From the NCBI RefSeq assembly GCF_014205335.1, contig NZ_JACHNH010000001.1:6132501-6196500 (forward strand): DNA of 64,000 nucleotides, read 5' to 3'. Under the pieces are notes generated by a model. The model saw nothing but the letters and a program-made list of their open reading frames with translations. It did no database searches and was not told the origin of the DNA. This document shows, piece by piece, positions 52,908 through 61,859 of the stretch. Position numbers and translations under genes: made by a program. How positions within the stretch are numbered: the stretch's first letter is position 1; the number at the start of each line of letters is the position of its first letter. Origin of the DNA: Amorphoplanes digitatis. GTDB taxonomy: Bacteria > Actinomycetota > Actinomycetes > Mycobacteriales > Micromonosporaceae.

Positions 52908-52955
52908 TTGACCCAGAGACCAATGTCGATACAAACTCTGCGGTAAGCGCTTACC
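52908..52955 (+). promoter_or_regulatory. Promoter and LacI-type operator for the rhamnogalacturonan lyase
   Basis: TTGACC (52908-52913), a 16-bp spacer and TACAAA (52930-52935) are followed by the perfect 14-bp palindrome GGTAAGCGCTTACC (52942-52955) at the expected transcription start. The central CG and AAGCGCTT core are typical of LacI/CcpA-type operators, so repression by a LacI-family sugar sensor is likely. Confidence 0.65.
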
Positions 52956-52975
52956 TACGTCCGGTGGAGACCCAG

Positions 52976-55276
52976 ATGAGTCCTCGCAAGACACGTTTGG
53001 TCAAGACCTGCGTCGCCGCGGCGGCCGTCGTCGGCCTCGTCCTGGCCGGCCAGGACGTGCAGGCGTCTCCCCGCCCGGCCCCGCCCGGTCCCGCCCTGGA
53101 ACGCCTCGACCGCGGACTCGTCGCCGCCCGTACCGCCGAGGGGAACTTCGTCAGCTGGCGGCTGCTCGGGCAGGAGGCCACCGGCGCGTCGGCGACCGGT
53201 GTCACCGGCGCGAACTTCAACCTCTACCGGGACGGCCGGCGGATCGCGACGGTCACCGACAGCACCAACTACCTCGACGCCGCCGGCACCGCTACCTCGA
53301 AGTACCAGGTCGCCGCCGTCTGCGACGGGCACGAGGGACCGCGCGGCAAGGCGGTCGTGCCGTGGACCGGCGGCGGCCGGTACGACCTGCCGCTGCGCAA
53401 GCCCGCGGACGGCGTCACCCCGGTCGGCGAGGCGTACACGTACTCGGCCAACGACCTGAGCGTCGGCGACGTGGACGGCGACGGCCAGTACGAGTACATC
53501 GTCAAGTGGGACCCGTCCAACTCCAAGGACGTCTCCCAGGTCGGCTACACCGGCAACGTCTTCGTCGACACGTACCGGATCGACGGGACCCTGCTGTACC
53601 GCATCGACCTGGGCGTGAACGTCCGGGCCGGCGCGCACTACGCGCAGTTCCCGGTCTACGACTTCGACGGCGACGGCCGCGCCGAGATGATGATCAAGAC
53701 CGCACCCGGCACCAAAATCATCAGGTACGGCGGGGACGGCGCCGTGCTGTCCGAGAAGTACATCACCATGCCGAAGGACGACGTCCTGGCCGGCTACCGG
53801 AACACCGACGACTACCGGCTCAGCGCCGCCGGCTACCACCGGCACATCGTGGACATGTTCCGCGGCTGGGACCGGCACCCCGAGGTGGTCGCCGGGCACT
53901 GGCCCGCCACCCTCGAGCAGGCGTTCGGCATCGAACCCAGGTACCCGTACCCCCTCAGCGAGACCGACGCGACGGAGCTCGCCGACTACTTCATGGACGT
54001 GTACGCGCCGTCCCGCAGCGCCCGTAACGTGCTGCGCGCCTTCCAGGGCTTCATCGTCGACGGCCCCGAGTACCTCACCGTCTTCGAGGGCCTGTCCGGT
54101 CGCGAGCTCCAGACCATCCACTACAAGCCGGGACGCCACGACGACGGTCTCATGTGGGGCGACTACGCGATGGCTCGCATCGAACCGGGCAACCGGGTGG
54201 ACCGCTTCCTCTCCGGCGTCGCCTACCTCGACGGCCGCAACCCGTCGGTGATCTTCGCCCGCGGCTACTACACCCGGACCACCCTGGTCGCGTACCGCTG
54301 GAACGGTCGCCGGCTGGTCGAGAACTGGTTCGTGGACAGCGGCTGGACGCCGATGACCAACCCGTTCAACGACGGCCCGCACGGTCGCGACGGCACAAGC
54401 CCCAAGTGGGGCACGATCACCACCCAGGGCGACCATTCGCTGAGCGTCGCGGACGTGGACGCCGACGGCAAGCAGGAGATCATCTACGGCAGCGCCACCC
54501 TCGACGACAACGGCGACGTGCTGTACTCGTCGTTCGACGTGCTGCCCGAGGGCAGCGCGGCACCCGGCCAGAACGTCCGGCTCGGGCACGGCGACGCCAT
54601 GCACGTCACCGACATCGACCCGGACCGGCCGGGTCTCGAGATCTTCACGGCCCACGAGGGCGCCACGTTCGCCCCGTACGGCATGGCCATGCGCGACGCC
54701 CGCACCGGCCAGGTCCTGTTCGGCAAGTACTCGGGCCGGGACACCGGCCGGGCCATGATCGGTGACGTGCTGCCCGAGCAGCGCGGCATCGAGTCCTGGG
54801 CGAGCCTGCCCGGCGGCACCGACTCGCTCGGCCTGTACACGGTGAAGGGTGAGGTCATCGGCACCACCATCCCCGGAACCAACCAGAGCATCCGCTGGTC
54901 GGGCGACCTGACCACGCAGATCCTCAACGGCGCGCTCGAGGTCACCCCGACCATCGACGACTGGAAGCGCGGCCGGCTGCTGACCGCCGAGGGCACCCGC
55001 GCCAACAACGGCACCAAGGGCAACGCCGGCCTGATCGCCGACATCTTCGGCGACTGGCGCGAGGAACTGCTGATGCGCACGACCGACAGCTCGGCGATCC
55101 GGATCTACCTGAGTACCGAGCTGACCGGCCACAAGCTGTACACCCTGATGCACGACCCGCAGTACCGGGTCGAGGTGGCTCGCCAGCAGACGACCTACAA
55201 CCAGCCGGCGTACCCGAGCTTCTACCTGGCGACGGACACCGACTGGGCGAAGGTTCCGCTGCCCGGCCGCCGCTGA
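52976..55276 (+). CDS. Rhamnogalacturonan lyase, polysaccharide lyase family 11
   Basis: The secreted 766-aa enzyme (Sec signal cleaving near QASPRP) is an eight-bladed propeller PL11 of the YesW/YesX type, cleaving the rhamnogalacturonan I backbone of pectin by beta-elimination. Calcium-binding DxDGDGxxE loops recur (VGDVDGDGQYEYIVKWDP, DFDGDGRAEMMIKTAPG, VADVDADGKQEIIYG), and the ending LADIFGDWREELLMRTTD-type segment is characteristic. No carbohydrate-binding module is attached. ATG 52976 follows the operator; the longer frame from 52853 would include the promoter. Confidence 0.92.
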   Translation: MSPRKTRLVKTCVAAAAVVGLVLAGQDVQASPRPAPPGPALERLDRGLVAARTAEGNFVSWRLLGQEATGASATGVTGANFNLYRDGRRIATVTDSTNYLDAAGTATSKYQVAAVCDGHEGPRGKAVVPWTGGGRYDLPLRKPADGVTPVGEAYTYSANDLSVGDVDGDGQYEYIVKWDPSNSKDVSQVGYTGNVFVDTYRIDGTLLYRIDLGVNVRAGAHYAQFPVYDFDGDGRAEMMIKTAPGTKIIRYGGDGAVLSEKYITMPKDDVLAGYRNTDDYRLSAAGYHRHIVDMFRGWDRHPEVVAGHWPATLEQAFGIEPRYPYPLSETDATELADYFMDVYAPSRSARNVLRAFQGFIVDGPEYLTVFEGLSGRELQTIHYKPGRHDDGLMWGDYAMARIEPGNRVDRFLSGVAYLDGRNPSVIFARGYYTRTTLVAYRWNGRRLVENWFVDSGWTPMTNPFNDGPHGRDGTSPKWGTITTQGDHSLSVADVDADGKQEIIYGSATLDDNGDVLYSSFDVLPEGSAAPGQNVRLGHGDAMHVTDIDPDRPGLEIFTAHEGATFAPYGMAMRDARTGQVLFGKYSGRDTGRAMIGDVLPEQRGIESWASLPGGTDSLGLYTVKGEVIGTTIPGTNQSIRWSGDLTTQILNGALEVTPTIDDWKRGRLLTAEGTRANNGTKGNAGLIADIFGDWREELLMRTTDSSAIRIYLSTELTGHKLYTLMHDPQYRVEVARQQTTYNQPAYPSFYLATDTDWAKVPLPGRR

Positions 55277-55353
55277 GCGCCACCCTTTCCGGAGAGTTGG
55301 ACCGGTGACAGGTGTACCGGTAGCGTCCTGGAACTTTCGGGTCCAGTGCCCCA

Positions 55354-55414
55354 TTGCCTGCCCGCCAGCGGGATACCTACGGTTAACCGACGTCGGATGT
55401 TGTGGACCACAACA
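55354..55414 (+). promoter_or_regulatory. Promoter and 17-bp palindromic operator of the GH43-like gene
   Basis: TTGCCT (55354-55359), 18-bp spacer and TACGGT (55378-55383) are followed by TGTTGTGG-A-CCACAACA (55398-55414), a perfect palindrome with 8-bp arms, near +8. The same motif recurs in weaker form upstream of the sugar importer (57577). Confidence 0.6.
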
Positions 55415-55546
55415 AATTCGAACCGGCCGGTAGGACAAGCCCCCAACGCTCCGTTGTTCACCAGGCATCGCGGATAGCTGCGGGTCATCACTGCTGATTC
55501 CGGCCCGACTCTGTGCCGCTCATGGCGGCACCGGCCAAGGAGCATC

Positions 55547-57292
55547 ATGAAAAGAAGCAGACGACTTCAGCTCGCCGGGGCCATTCTCGCCCCCCGCCGA
55601 CTGGGTGCCGCGATCCTCGCCACCGGACTGGGGATCGCCGCCGCGGCGTTCCTGGCGCCGGACGCCGCCGCGGCGGACCCCCCGGGGCCGACGTTCGCCA
55701 CCTCGAACAACTCGTCCGACCCGCACGCGTTCAAGTGCAGGCGCAGCGGCGGCGTCGAGGGCTACTGCATGGTGACGTCGCAGGACCTCTTCGAGGGCCC
55801 GTTCGACGTGGACGGCCCCGGGGAGAACTACTACCCGATGAGCCAGACGATGGGCTACTTCTCCCCCGACGGCCTCAACTGGACCGCGTCGGCCGTGGCG
55901 CTCACCGAGGCCACGATCGGCAGGTCGGGCACCAAACACTTGTGGGCCCCGGCCGTGCGCCGGGTGAAGAACCCCGTCGGGCCGATCAACCCGCAGGACT
56001 ACTACCTGTACACCCCTGATCTGACCAACAAGAACGACAAGTACTCCTCGAAGATCTTCGTCACGAGCTCCACCGACCCCATCTCGGGGTACGGCAACGC
56101 CAACATCCCGAACAACACGGTCAAGGTGAAGCAGATCGCCGGCGTCGGCTACATGTCCGACCCCGAGGTCTTCGTGGACGGCAGCGACCCCACCACCACG
56201 AGCACCGCCGGCCAGTATCTGCTGTGGGCGGACGGCGACAAGGACTCCTGTGGCGGCATGTCGCTGCGCCACATGTCCAGTCACACCGCCCTCGACGCCG
56301 GCTTCACCGACCCCAGTCAGGCCTGGCTGAGCATCGGCGGCCCGCTGGAGGCCGACATGGGTAACTGCGTCAAGGAGAAGGTGGGCGGCGGTGGCGGCGG
56401 CGTGGGCACCGAGGTACACCGTCCATACCTCGAGGGCGGCTCCATCTTCAAGACCAGCAACTGGCAGTCGAGTCTCAACCACAGCCTGCCCGGGCCCTAC
56501 GTGATGGTGTTCGCCGCCAAGCCCGAGTTCACCCCGGCCGTCTGCCAGCAGCCCGGCCAGCCCAACTCGGAGCTGTCGGTCATCGCCTACGCGACCGCCG
56601 GCTCGGTGACCGGCCCGTGGACCTACCAGGGCATCATCATGTGCGGCAGCGACAGCGAGTGGACCAACCAGGCGACCATCGAAGAGGTCAAGGAGGCCAG
56701 CGGCCGCGCGCACCTGGTGCTCGTCTACCACGACGGCGTCAACACGGACTCCCGCAACCGCAAGCTGCGCTCGGAGTGCCTGGTGACGGACGCTCGTGGG
56801 AAGTTCCTGCTGACCTCCCGCTCCGCCGAGGGGGCCGCGAGCACCTCCGGCACCCCCGGGTGGTGCATGGCGCAGAACAAGACCAACCTGGTGGCGCTCA
56901 AGTCGGTGGGCACGAACCAGTACGTCAGCAGCCCGGGCGCGACCAGCCAGCTCAGGGCGACGGGTAGCTACATCGGGCTGTGGGAGCAGTTCGGGCTCAA
57001 CACCGGCGACCAGGTCCCCTTCTACTACCTGCTCTCCCGCAACCCGGGCAACCAGTGGGTGCAGGTGAACCGGAACGACGGGAACAAGGTCATGACCCGG
57101 GGAGCCGCCGCCGGCGACTGGGAGGGCATCCGCCCGGTGCAGGCGGTCGGCCAGCCGGCGACCACCTACAACCTCAAGGACTCGGCCGGCAACTTCTGGC
57201 ACGTGAACTCCGACGGCAACATCACCGCCTCCCCCGGCACCCCGAGCTCGGGCGACACGGGCGCCCAGTTCAGGTTCGAATACCTCTGGTGA
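55547..57292 (+). CDS. Secreted GH43-like glycoside hydrolase with trefoil-like C-terminus
   Basis: The 581-aa secreted enzyme (Ala-rich signal cleaving near AAAADP) has a five-bladed propeller domain. GH43-like acidic positions are DPHAFKCR, SDPEVFVD and RPYLEGGSIF (general acid Glu). The last 120 residues (VALKSVGTNQYVSS, NQWVQVNRNDGNKVMTR, FWHVNSDGNI) form a fascin-like beta-trefoil that probably binds carbohydrate. It likely removes arabinose or xylose side chains. The start has AAGGAG 5 bp upstream. Confidence 0.8.
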   Translation: MKRSRRLQLAGAILAPRRLGAAILATGLGIAAAAFLAPDAAAADPPGPTFATSNNSSDPHAFKCRRSGGVEGYCMVTSQDLFEGPFDVDGPGENYYPMSQTMGYFSPDGLNWTASAVALTEATIGRSGTKHLWAPAVRRVKNPVGPINPQDYYLYTPDLTNKNDKYSSKIFVTSSTDPISGYGNANIPNNTVKVKQIAGVGYMSDPEVFVDGSDPTTTSTAGQYLLWADGDKDSCGGMSLRHMSSHTALDAGFTDPSQAWLSIGGPLEADMGNCVKEKVGGGGGGVGTEVHRPYLEGGSIFKTSNWQSSLNHSLPGPYVMVFAAKPEFTPAVCQQPGQPNSELSVIAYATAGSVTGPWTYQGIIMCGSDSEWTNQATIEEVKEASGRAHLVLVYHDGVNTDSRNRKLRSECLVTDARGKFLLTSRSAEGAASTSGTPGWCMAQNKTNLVALKSVGTNQYVSSPGATSQLRATGSYIGLWEQFGLNTGDQVPFYYLLSRNPGNQWVQVNRNDGNKVMTRGAAAGDWEGIRPVQAVGQPATTYNLKDSAGNFWHVNSDGNITASPGTPSSGDTGAQFRFEYLW

Positions 57293-57307
57293 GCCGGCCG
57301 TAGGCAA

Positions 57308-57343
57308 AAGGGGGTGTCCGCCGATCTCGGTGGGCACCCCCTT
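57308..57343 (+). terminator. Intrinsic terminator of the GH43-like gene
   Basis: A long stem AAGGGGGTG...CCGA / TCGG...CACCCCCTT with short internal mismatches begins 15 bp after the stop codon and is followed by a T-rich stretch (TTGCTTCG). Confidence 0.75.
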
Positions 57344-57576
57344 GCTTCGAAATGTTTCGGACGAGTCGGTCCACCGTCTCCGGCGAACCGGCCGATAGGC
57401 GAACCCGGCGGTCGTCCGTTATAAGGCGACATCGCCGACCCGGGGGGACGCCCGCCGATGCGCAATTCGTGTGGTGCGCGGTGAAACGCGGCACGGCCCC
57501 CGTGTTGCCAGATTGTTATTCCAAGGAACAAGATCCACTCGCGCCAATGCTTGCGCTGAGCGTCATGATGAGAAAA

Positions 57577-57593
57577 TGTTGCCGAGCACAACA
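57577..57593 (+). promoter_or_regulatory. Degenerate copy of the GH43 operator upstream of the sugar importer
   Basis: TGTTG-CCGAG-CACAACA matches the 17-bp palindrome at 55398 in 13 of 17 positions, including both outer TGTTG and CACAACA parts. A possible -35 TTGCGC (57551-57556) lies upstream, so the site would overlap the -10 region. Confidence 0.5.
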
Positions 57594-57688
57594 AACCATC
57601 CCCCTCTCAGCATTCCCAGCACCGAAACTTTCGGCGATGGGCGCTACTGAATTCAGTCGAATGTCCGATTACTGAAAGGGACCAAGAA

Positions 57689-58786
57689 ATGCGTAAGGGA
57701 CTTTTCGCCCTGGCGGCAGCGGGTCTGCTCGCCACCGGCAGCATGGCCGCGTGCGGTGACGACAGCGGCACCGACGGCGGCACCAACGGCGGCTCGTCGG
57801 TCGGCAAGGTCGGCGTCATCCTGCCGGACACCCAGAGCTCGGCGCGTTGGGCCACGGCGGACACCACGTACCTGAAGGCGGCGTTCGACGCGGCCGGCGT
57901 GCCGGTCGACATCCAGAACGCGCAGGGCGACAAGACCCAGTTCCAGACGATCGCGGACGGCATGATCTCCAGCGGCGTCAAGGTGCTGATGATCGTCAAC
58001 CTGGACTCCGGAACCGGCAAGGCGGTCCTCGACAAGGCCAAGGCCGCCGGCATCGCGACCATCGACTACGACCGGCTCACCCTCAGCGGCGGCGCGAACT
58101 ACTACGTCAGCTTCGACAACGTGGCGGTCGGCAAGCTCCAGGGCGAGGGCCTGGTCAAGTGCCTGACCGACAACAAGGCCAGCAAGCCCGTCGTGGCCGA
58201 GCTCAACGGCTCGCCGACCGACAACAACGCCACCCTGTTCAAGGAGGGCTACGACTCGGTCCTCAAGCCCAAGTACGACTCGGGTGACTACGTCAAGGGC
58301 CCGGACCAGTCCGTTCCGGAGTGGGACAACGCTCAGGCCGGCACCATCTTCGAGCAGATGCTGACCGAGAACAAGAACATCAAGGGCGTGCTCGCCGCCA
58401 ACGACGGCCTCGGCAACGCGGTCATCTCGGTCCTCAAGAAGCAGAGCCTCAACGGCAAGGTCCCGGTCACCGGCCAGGACGCGACCGTTCAGGGTCTGCA
58501 GAACATCCTCGTGGGCGACCAGTGCATGACGGTCTACAAGGCCATCAAGCAGGAGGCCGACGCGGCCGCCGAGCTCGCCATCGGCCTGGCCAAGGGCGAG
58601 AAGAAGGAGACCGGTCAGACCGTGACCGACCCGGAGTCGAAGGCCACCGTTCCCGCGGTCCTGCTGGTCCCGAAGGCGATCTACAAGGACAGCGTCAAGG
58701 ACGTCGTCGCCGACGGCTTCGTCACCAAGGCCGAGCTCTGCACCGCCGACTTCGCCAAGCTCTGCACGGACAACGGCATCAGCTGA
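57689..58786 (+). CDS. XylF-like sugar ABC transporter substrate-binding lipoprotein
   Basis: The 365-aa lipoprotein (lipobox SMAAC) is of the periplasmic-binding-protein type I fold: GKVGVILPDTQSSARW, ISSGVKVLMIVNLDSG, GIATIDYDRLTLSGGANYYVSFDN and ANDGLGNAVISVL. It captures a pentose or related sugar (xylose-type family) outside the cell. The upstream operator ties it to the GH43-like enzyme. A large hairpin follows the stop, so its mRNA is probably kept more abundant than that of the downstream genes. Confidence 0.9.
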   Translation: MRKGLFALAAAGLLATGSMAACGDDSGTDGGTNGGSSVGKVGVILPDTQSSARWATADTTYLKAAFDAAGVPVDIQNAQGDKTQFQTIADGMISSGVKVLMIVNLDSGTGKAVLDKAKAAGIATIDYDRLTLSGGANYYVSFDNVAVGKLQGEGLVKCLTDNKASKPVVAELNGSPTDNNATLFKEGYDSVLKPKYDSGDYVKGPDQSVPEWDNAQAGTIFEQMLTENKNIKGVLAANDGLGNAVISVLKKQSLNGKVPVTGQDATVQGLQNILVGDQCMTVYKAIKQEADAAAELAIGLAKGEKKETGQTVTDPESKATVPAVLLVPKAIYKDSVKDVVADGFVTKAELCTADFAKLCTDNGIS

Positions 58787-58822
58787 CCCAGCAGCTGTCG
58801 ACGGGCCAGTTCTCCGACCGCT

Positions 58823-58868
58823 GACTTCGGCGCCGCCCATCCCTGCGGGCGTGGGCGGCGCCGAAGTC
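58823..58868 (+). terminator. 17-bp perfect stem between the binding protein and ATPase genes
   Basis: GACTTCGGCGCCGCCCA (58823-58839) pairs perfectly with 58852-58868 around a 12-nt loop. There is no T-run. It lies within an operon, so it likely stabilises the binding-protein mRNA or acts as a partial terminator. Confidence 0.7.
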
Positions 58869-58941
58869 GGGTCCCTCCACCCGATCGCGAGTGGCCGAGC
58901 CACGGACGAGACACCCGGTCACTAAGCGAAGGAGTACCACC

Positions 58942-59760
58942 GTGGCCGCGACACCTCTTCTGGAGTTGCGCGGGATCGACAAGAGCTTCGGTCCCGTACA
59001 GGTCCTGCACGACGTCGGCCTCAGCGTCTATCCGGGCGAGGTCACCGCACTCGTCGGTGACAACGGTGCCGGCAAGTCGACGCTGGTCAAATGCATCAGC
59101 GGCATCTACACCATCGACGCGGGCACGGTGATCTTCGACGGCAACCAGGTCGCCATCCACAGCCCCCGGGACGCGTCCGCGCTGGGCATCGAAGTCGTCT
59201 ACCAGGACCTCGCACTCTGCGACAACCTCGACATCGTCCAGAACATGTTCCTCGGCCGCGAGAAAGTACGCGGCATCGTGCTCGACGAGCCGACCATGGA
59301 ACAGATGGCCGGCGACACCCTGGCCGGCCTCTCCGTGCGTACCGTGAAATCACTCCGGCAGCTCGTCGCCAGCCTCTCCGGCGGCCAACGACAGACCGTC
59401 GCCATCGCCAAGGCCGTGCTCTGGAACAGCCGCGTCGTCATCCTCGACGAGCCCACCGCCGCCCTCGGCGTCGCGCAGACCGCGCAGGTGCTCGAGCTCG
59501 TGCGCCGGCTGACCGACAACGGCCTGGGCGTCGTACTGATCTCGCACAACATGAACGACGTCGTCGCGGTGTCCGACTGGATCGCCGCGCTCTACCTCGG
59601 CCGGATGACGGCACAGGTCAAGACCGCCGACGTGACGCACTCCCAGATCGTCGAACTGATCACCTCCGGGCGCAGCGGCAACCTCGGCCTGCCCCCCGAG
59701 AAGCCCTCCGACTTCAACGGCGACATCATCGACATCACGCCCCCGGGAGCCGTCCGATGA
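58942..59760 (+). CDS. Sugar ABC transporter ATPase (short XylG-like)
   Basis: The 272-aa ATPase has a single nucleotide-binding domain: Walker A GDNGAGKSTL, signature SLSGGQRQTVAIA, Walker B VVILDEPTAALG, and H-loop VLISHNM. Classical RbsA/XylG proteins carry two such domains in about 500 aa; the short form is common in actinobacterial pentose importers and works as a homodimer. GTG 58942 has GAAGGAG upstream; the longer frame from 58891 is rejected. Its stop overlaps the permease ATG. Confidence 0.9.
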   Translation: MAATPLLELRGIDKSFGPVQVLHDVGLSVYPGEVTALVGDNGAGKSTLVKCISGIYTIDAGTVIFDGNQVAIHSPRDASALGIEVVYQDLALCDNLDIVQNMFLGREKVRGIVLDEPTMEQMAGDTLAGLSVRTVKSLRQLVASLSGGQRQTVAIAKAVLWNSRVVILDEPTAALGVAQTAQVLELVRRLTDNGLGVVLISHNMNDVVAVSDWIAALYLGRMTAQVKTADVTHSQIVELITSGRSGNLGLPPEKPSDFNGDIIDITPPGAVR

Positions 59761-61079
59761 GCAATCTTCAACCCGGCCTCGGCCCAGAGGTGTCCGAGCC
59801 GTCGACCGCCGGCCACGTCGAAGTGGGCTCGCCGACCACGATCAGCGCCGGCGTCCAGGTGGTCAAGCCGACCCTCGCTAGCCACCTGCACGACTACTGG
59901 GGCCGGGTACGCGGCGGCGACATCGGCAGCCTGCCCGCCATCCTCGGGCTGATCGTGCTCTGCCTGATCTTCGGCATCGCCCGCCCCACCTTCTTCAGCG
60001 CCCTCAACTTCGCCAACCTGTTCTCCCAGGGCGCCGCGGTCACCCTGATCGCGATGGGCCTGGTCTTCGTCCTGCTGCTGGGCGAAATCGACCTCTCCGC
60101 CGGCTACGCCAGCGGCGTCTGCGGCGCGGTGATGGCGATCCTGCTGACCGATCACGGCTGGCAGTGGTACACCGCCATCCCCGCCGCCCTGGCCACCGGT
60201 CTGGTCATCGGCTTCATCCTCGGCTTCCTGGTCTCCAAGGTCGGTATCCCGTCGTTCGTGGTCACCCTCGCCGCGTTCCTCGCCTTCCAAGGCATCCTGC
60301 TGGTCCTGCTCAGCGGCGGTAAGAACATCTCCATCCGCGACCCGTTCGTGCTGGCCCTGGCCAACAAGAACATGACCGTGGCGGTCAGCTGGATCCTCGC
60401 CATCGCCGCCGTCGCCGGCTACGCCCTGGTCGAATTCGCCCAGGTCCGCAGCCGCGCCACCCGCGGCCTGGTCACCGACCCCATCGGCGTCGTGCTGGCC
60501 CGCATCGGCGGCCTCGCCATCCTGTTGTTCTCCGCGGTCGCGGTCCTCACCCAGGAACGCAGCATCAACCCGCTGATCAGCGGCTCGGTCAAGGGCGTAC
60601 CCATCGTCGCCCCGATCATCGCGGTCTTCCTGATCGTCTGGACCTTCATCCTGGGCCGGACCACCTACGGCCGACACGTGTACGCGGTAGGCGGCAACAA
60701 GGAAGCCGCGCGCCGTGCCGGTATCCCCGTCGACCGGATCCGCATCTCCGTGTTCGTCATCGGCTCCTTCATGGCGGCGGTCGGCGGCATCATCGCGGCC
60801 AGCCGCGCCAACTCCGTCGACCCGAACTCCGGCGGCAGCAACGTCCTGCTCTACGCCGTCGGCGCCGCCGTCATCGGCGGCACCAGCCTCTTCGGCGGCA
60901 AAGGCCGCGTCATGGACGCCGTCATCGGCGGCGCCGTCATCGCGGTCATCGACAACGGCATGGGCCTGATGGGCTACAGCTCCGGCGTCAAATTCATCGT
61001 GACCGGCCTCATCCTGCTGCTGGCCGCAAGCGTCGACGCCCTCTCACGCCGCAGAGCGGCAGCCACCGGCAACCGATGA
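59757..61079 (+). CDS. Sugar ABC transporter permease (XylH-like)
   Basis: The 440-aa membrane protein has about ten TM helices and a 50-residue cytoplasmic N-terminal extension. Family motifs of the ribose/xylose permeases are GLVFVLLLGEIDLSAGYASG, GIPSFVVTLAAFLAFQG, TTYGRHVYAVGGNKEAARRAGI and GGTSLFGGKGRVMDAVIGG. It forms the channel with the short ATPase and the XylF-like binding protein. ATG 59757 overlaps the previous stop by 4 bp (ATGA). Confidence 0.92.
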   Translation: MSNLQPGLGPEVSEPSTAGHVEVGSPTTISAGVQVVKPTLASHLHDYWGRVRGGDIGSLPAILGLIVLCLIFGIARPTFFSALNFANLFSQGAAVTLIAMGLVFVLLLGEIDLSAGYASGVCGAVMAILLTDHGWQWYTAIPAALATGLVIGFILGFLVSKVGIPSFVVTLAAFLAFQGILLVLLSGGKNISIRDPFVLALANKNMTVAVSWILAIAAVAGYALVEFAQVRSRATRGLVTDPIGVVLARIGGLAILLFSAVAVLTQERSINPLISGSVKGVPIVAPIIAVFLIVWTFILGRTTYGRHVYAVGGNKEAARRAGIPVDRIRISVFVIGSFMAAVGGIIAASRANSVDPNSGGSNVLLYAVGAAVIGGTSLFGGKGRVMDAVIGGAVIAVIDNGMGLMGYSSGVKFIVTGLILLLAASVDALSRRRAAATGNR

Positions 61080-61085
61080 ACCGGC

Positions 61086-61117
61086 CCTCGGCTCACCCCG
61101 CACGGGGTGAGCCGAGG
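61086..61117. terminator. Bidirectional terminator overlapping the response-regulator stop
   Basis: A perfect 15-bp stem CCTCGGCTCACCCCG / CGGGGTGAGCCGAGG has only CA as the loop in the written sequence. It begins 7 bp after the permease stop, and its right part encodes the last codons and stop of the convergent NarL gene. Confidence 0.75.
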
Positions 61118-61791
61118 CCAGCGTCGCGGGCGCGCAGCATCGCCTGGCGTCGATCGGCGACGTGCAGTTTGGCGAGAATGGTCGACACATGATTGCGCAC
61201 GGTCTTCGGGCTCAGATTGAGCCGGCCGGCGATCGCCGGATTCGACTCGCCGTCGGCGAGGAACGTCAGTACCTGCCGCTCGCGCTCGGACAGCGCGGGC
61301 AACGCCGCCGCCCCGCCGGCCGCCTCGCCGCGGGACACCGCCGGGCCCGCGGTGAAGTAGTCGACGATGCGCGCGGCGATGCTCGGCCCGAAGATGGCAC
61401 CGCCGGCCGCCACGCCCCGGATCGCCGCGACGACCTCGTCCGGGGTCGACCCCTTGAGCAGGTAGCCGCGGGCACCCGCCCGCAACGCCGCGAACACCGA
61501 CTCGTCGTCGTCGAGCATGGTCAGCATCAGCAGACCGACACCGGGCGCGTCCGCGGCGATCGCCCGGGCAACCACCACACCGGACAGATCAGGCATGTTG
61601 ATGTCCAGCACGGCCACATCCGGACGCTCGGCGAGCGCGACCCGTACGGCCTGCGCGCCGGTGGTCACCGCCGCGACACACCTCAGACCCGGGTAACTCT
61701 CCAGGGTCAACTGCATCCCGGCAAGAAAGATGGGGTGGTCGTCGGCGATCAGTACGCGTAGGAGGCGTTCGTCCGGGCCGCTCTCGGGCAC
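61093..61791 (-). CDS. NarL/LuxR-type response regulator
   Basis: The 232-aa regulator has a receiver domain (residues 10-125: VLIADDHPIF, phospho-Asp in VAVLDINMPD, Lys in GYLLKGST), a linker, and a LuxR HTH (ALSERERQVLTFLADGESNPAIAGRLNLSPKTVRNHV in outline, written here only as its family pattern). ATG 61791 lies 68 bp from the divergent sensor kinase gene, its likely partner. Confidence 0.93.
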   Translation of the reverse strand: MPESGPDERLLRVLIADDHPIFLAGMQLTLESYPGLRCVAAVTTGAQAVRVALAERPDVAVLDINMPDLSGVVVARAIAADAPGVGLLMLTMLDDDESVFAALRAGARGYLLKGSTPDEVVAAIRGVAAGGAIFGPSIAARIVDYFTAGPAVSRGEAAGGAAALPALSERERQVLTFLADGESNPAIAGRLNLSPKTVRNHVSTILAKLHVADRRQAMLRARDAGLGSPRAG

Positions 61792-61859
61792 GAGTCCTCC
61801 AGCCGTACGTCAGTGGCGCTACCTCCCCGATGTTGGCACACATCCCTCTTGGAGGAGCG

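Larger units (their letters stand above)
57293..57688. other. Intergenic region between the GH43-like gene and the sugar importer
   Basis: The 396-bp region holds a terminator (57308-57343), a small dyad TTCC-AA-GGAA flanked by TTGTT/AACAA (around 57512-57530), and the operator copy at 57577-57593. The rest is unexplained, with a marked drop in GC from about 57500 on, typical of a promoter region. Confidence 0.5.
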
